Origin: Thereva unica
Taxonomy: Eukaryota > Arthropoda > Insecta > Diptera > Therevidae
Assembly (NCBI GenBank): GCA_949987705.1
Contig: OX465281.1
Coordinates: forward strand, 179,194,516-179,258,515
Direction: 5' to 3'
DNA length: 64,000 nt
In this document: piece after piece, positions 63,583-64,000 of the stretch
Layout: the number at the start of each line of letters is the position of its first letter
Numbering within the stretch: position 1 is the stretch's first letter
Notes under the pieces: model-generated
What the model saw: only the letters and a program-made list of their open reading frames with translations
What the model was told of the DNA's origin: nothing
The model's database searches: none
Translations under genes and position numbers: made by a program

Positions 63583-64000
63583 ACGAAGCATATAGAAGGG
63601 GGACATTCAGACAGTATATTAGAGCCACAAAGGGAGTCTTTGAAATCAAATGATTCCTCCCTTAATAATTCATCCGGGTTTTTTTGACTCTACTATTCCT
63701 GAAAAGGTAGCTTTGAACTGTAATTCAACCTGTCCAAATTATTTGAATTTACGTATTAAAGAATTAGAGCAACGGCTCAATCGTGAATTTGAAGAAAATG
63801 TTGTTTTGCGGGCGCATGTTAAAAAATTGGAAGAGGAACTTCATTTAAAGTCATTAGAGAATGAGAATTCTCTCGCGAAAATTCGTTGTCAATCGACGGT
63901 CGCATTTTATATTAAACGAAGTTACGATCTTCTACCGGAAAATTTGGCAACTTTAATAGAAGGGGCGGCCCTTAATAAAAGACGCAAAAGCAAAGGTGTT
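63583..64000 (+). CDS. Downstream exon of the THAP-like gene (runs off the window)
   Basis: After a CATATTGCAG acceptor, the frame reads TKHIEGGHSDSILEPQRESL and a Ser/Asn-rich linker to SSGFF, then hits a stop at a run of seven T (63678-63684). One base fewer or more of T continues as DSTIPEKVALNCNSTCPNYL, then a heptad-like coiled coil (LRIKELEQRLNREFEENVVL, VKKLEEELHLKSLENENSL) and SYDLLPENLATLIEGAALNK. A linker and coiled coil after the finger are common in THAP proteins. The phase does not match the first exon directly. The window ends inside the frame. Confidence 0.5.

Overview
The window looks like AT-rich, intron-era DNA of an insect or other arthropod. It contains no operons. It is built almost entirely of transposable elements (TEs): non-LTR retrotransposons of Jockey, CR1-like and RTE-like types, Ty3/gypsy fragments, a mariner-like transposase, Helitrons, MITEs and fold-back elements. 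Only the last ~1.9 kb looks like a host gene, a THAP-like protein entering at 62159 and running off the window. I cannot name the species. All family calls come from reading motifs in the translations, not from a database search.

Layout. 1-2050: 3' end of a Ty3/gypsy element whose integrase is split by a TIR element that holds a piggyBac-like MITE; the 163-bp 3' LTR is readable. 3282-5413: a 5'-truncated Jockey element on the minus strand with one frameshift. 6234-11699: an RTE-like element (minus) split by a CR1-like element (plus, 8138-11136). 12212-15724 and from 15725: a tandem pair of repeat 'R' carrying three tRNA-like sequences; the first copy holds a Helitron (12828-14770) and both hold a 432-bp MITE ('P').

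17193-38213: two copies of one TIR element ('E', 7-bp target duplications) sit in the second R copy in opposite orientation, only 43 bp apart, which produces a ~20-kb imperfect inverted structure. E1 carries old LINE remnants, a young Jockey copy with an intact 767-codon frame and a 2.1-kb fold-back. E2 carries another LINE and a 7.3-kb insertion (30211-37499) with no clear target duplication. That insertion contains a 4.8-kb higher-order minisatellite and a broken reading frame joining the C-terminus of a PIF1-type helicase to a ubiquitin-specific-protease-like domain. This is the most unusual object in the window.

38214-43006: R ends, an inverted third R copy, a small MITE, RTE and Jockey relics and a tandem array ('T'). 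43007-48010: a third E copy (E3) inside a P MITE, itself hit by a CR1-like element with an intact RT frame. 48500-52000: repeat S and a Ty3/gypsy pol (protease, RT, RNase H, eroded integrase; minus). 53400-54060: decayed mariner-like transposase and an RT scrap. 54270-56900: nested palindromes. 57749-61500: colliding CR1-like and RTE-like fragments. 61500-64000: the putative THAP-like gene with MITEs in its intron.

Because many insertions have an uninterrupted copy elsewhere in the window, their order and exact boundaries can be read directly: internal 'empty sites' exist for E1, E2, E3, the Helitron, the 7.3-kb insertion, MITE P, the fold-back, the truncated Jockey at 18410 and the RTE element.
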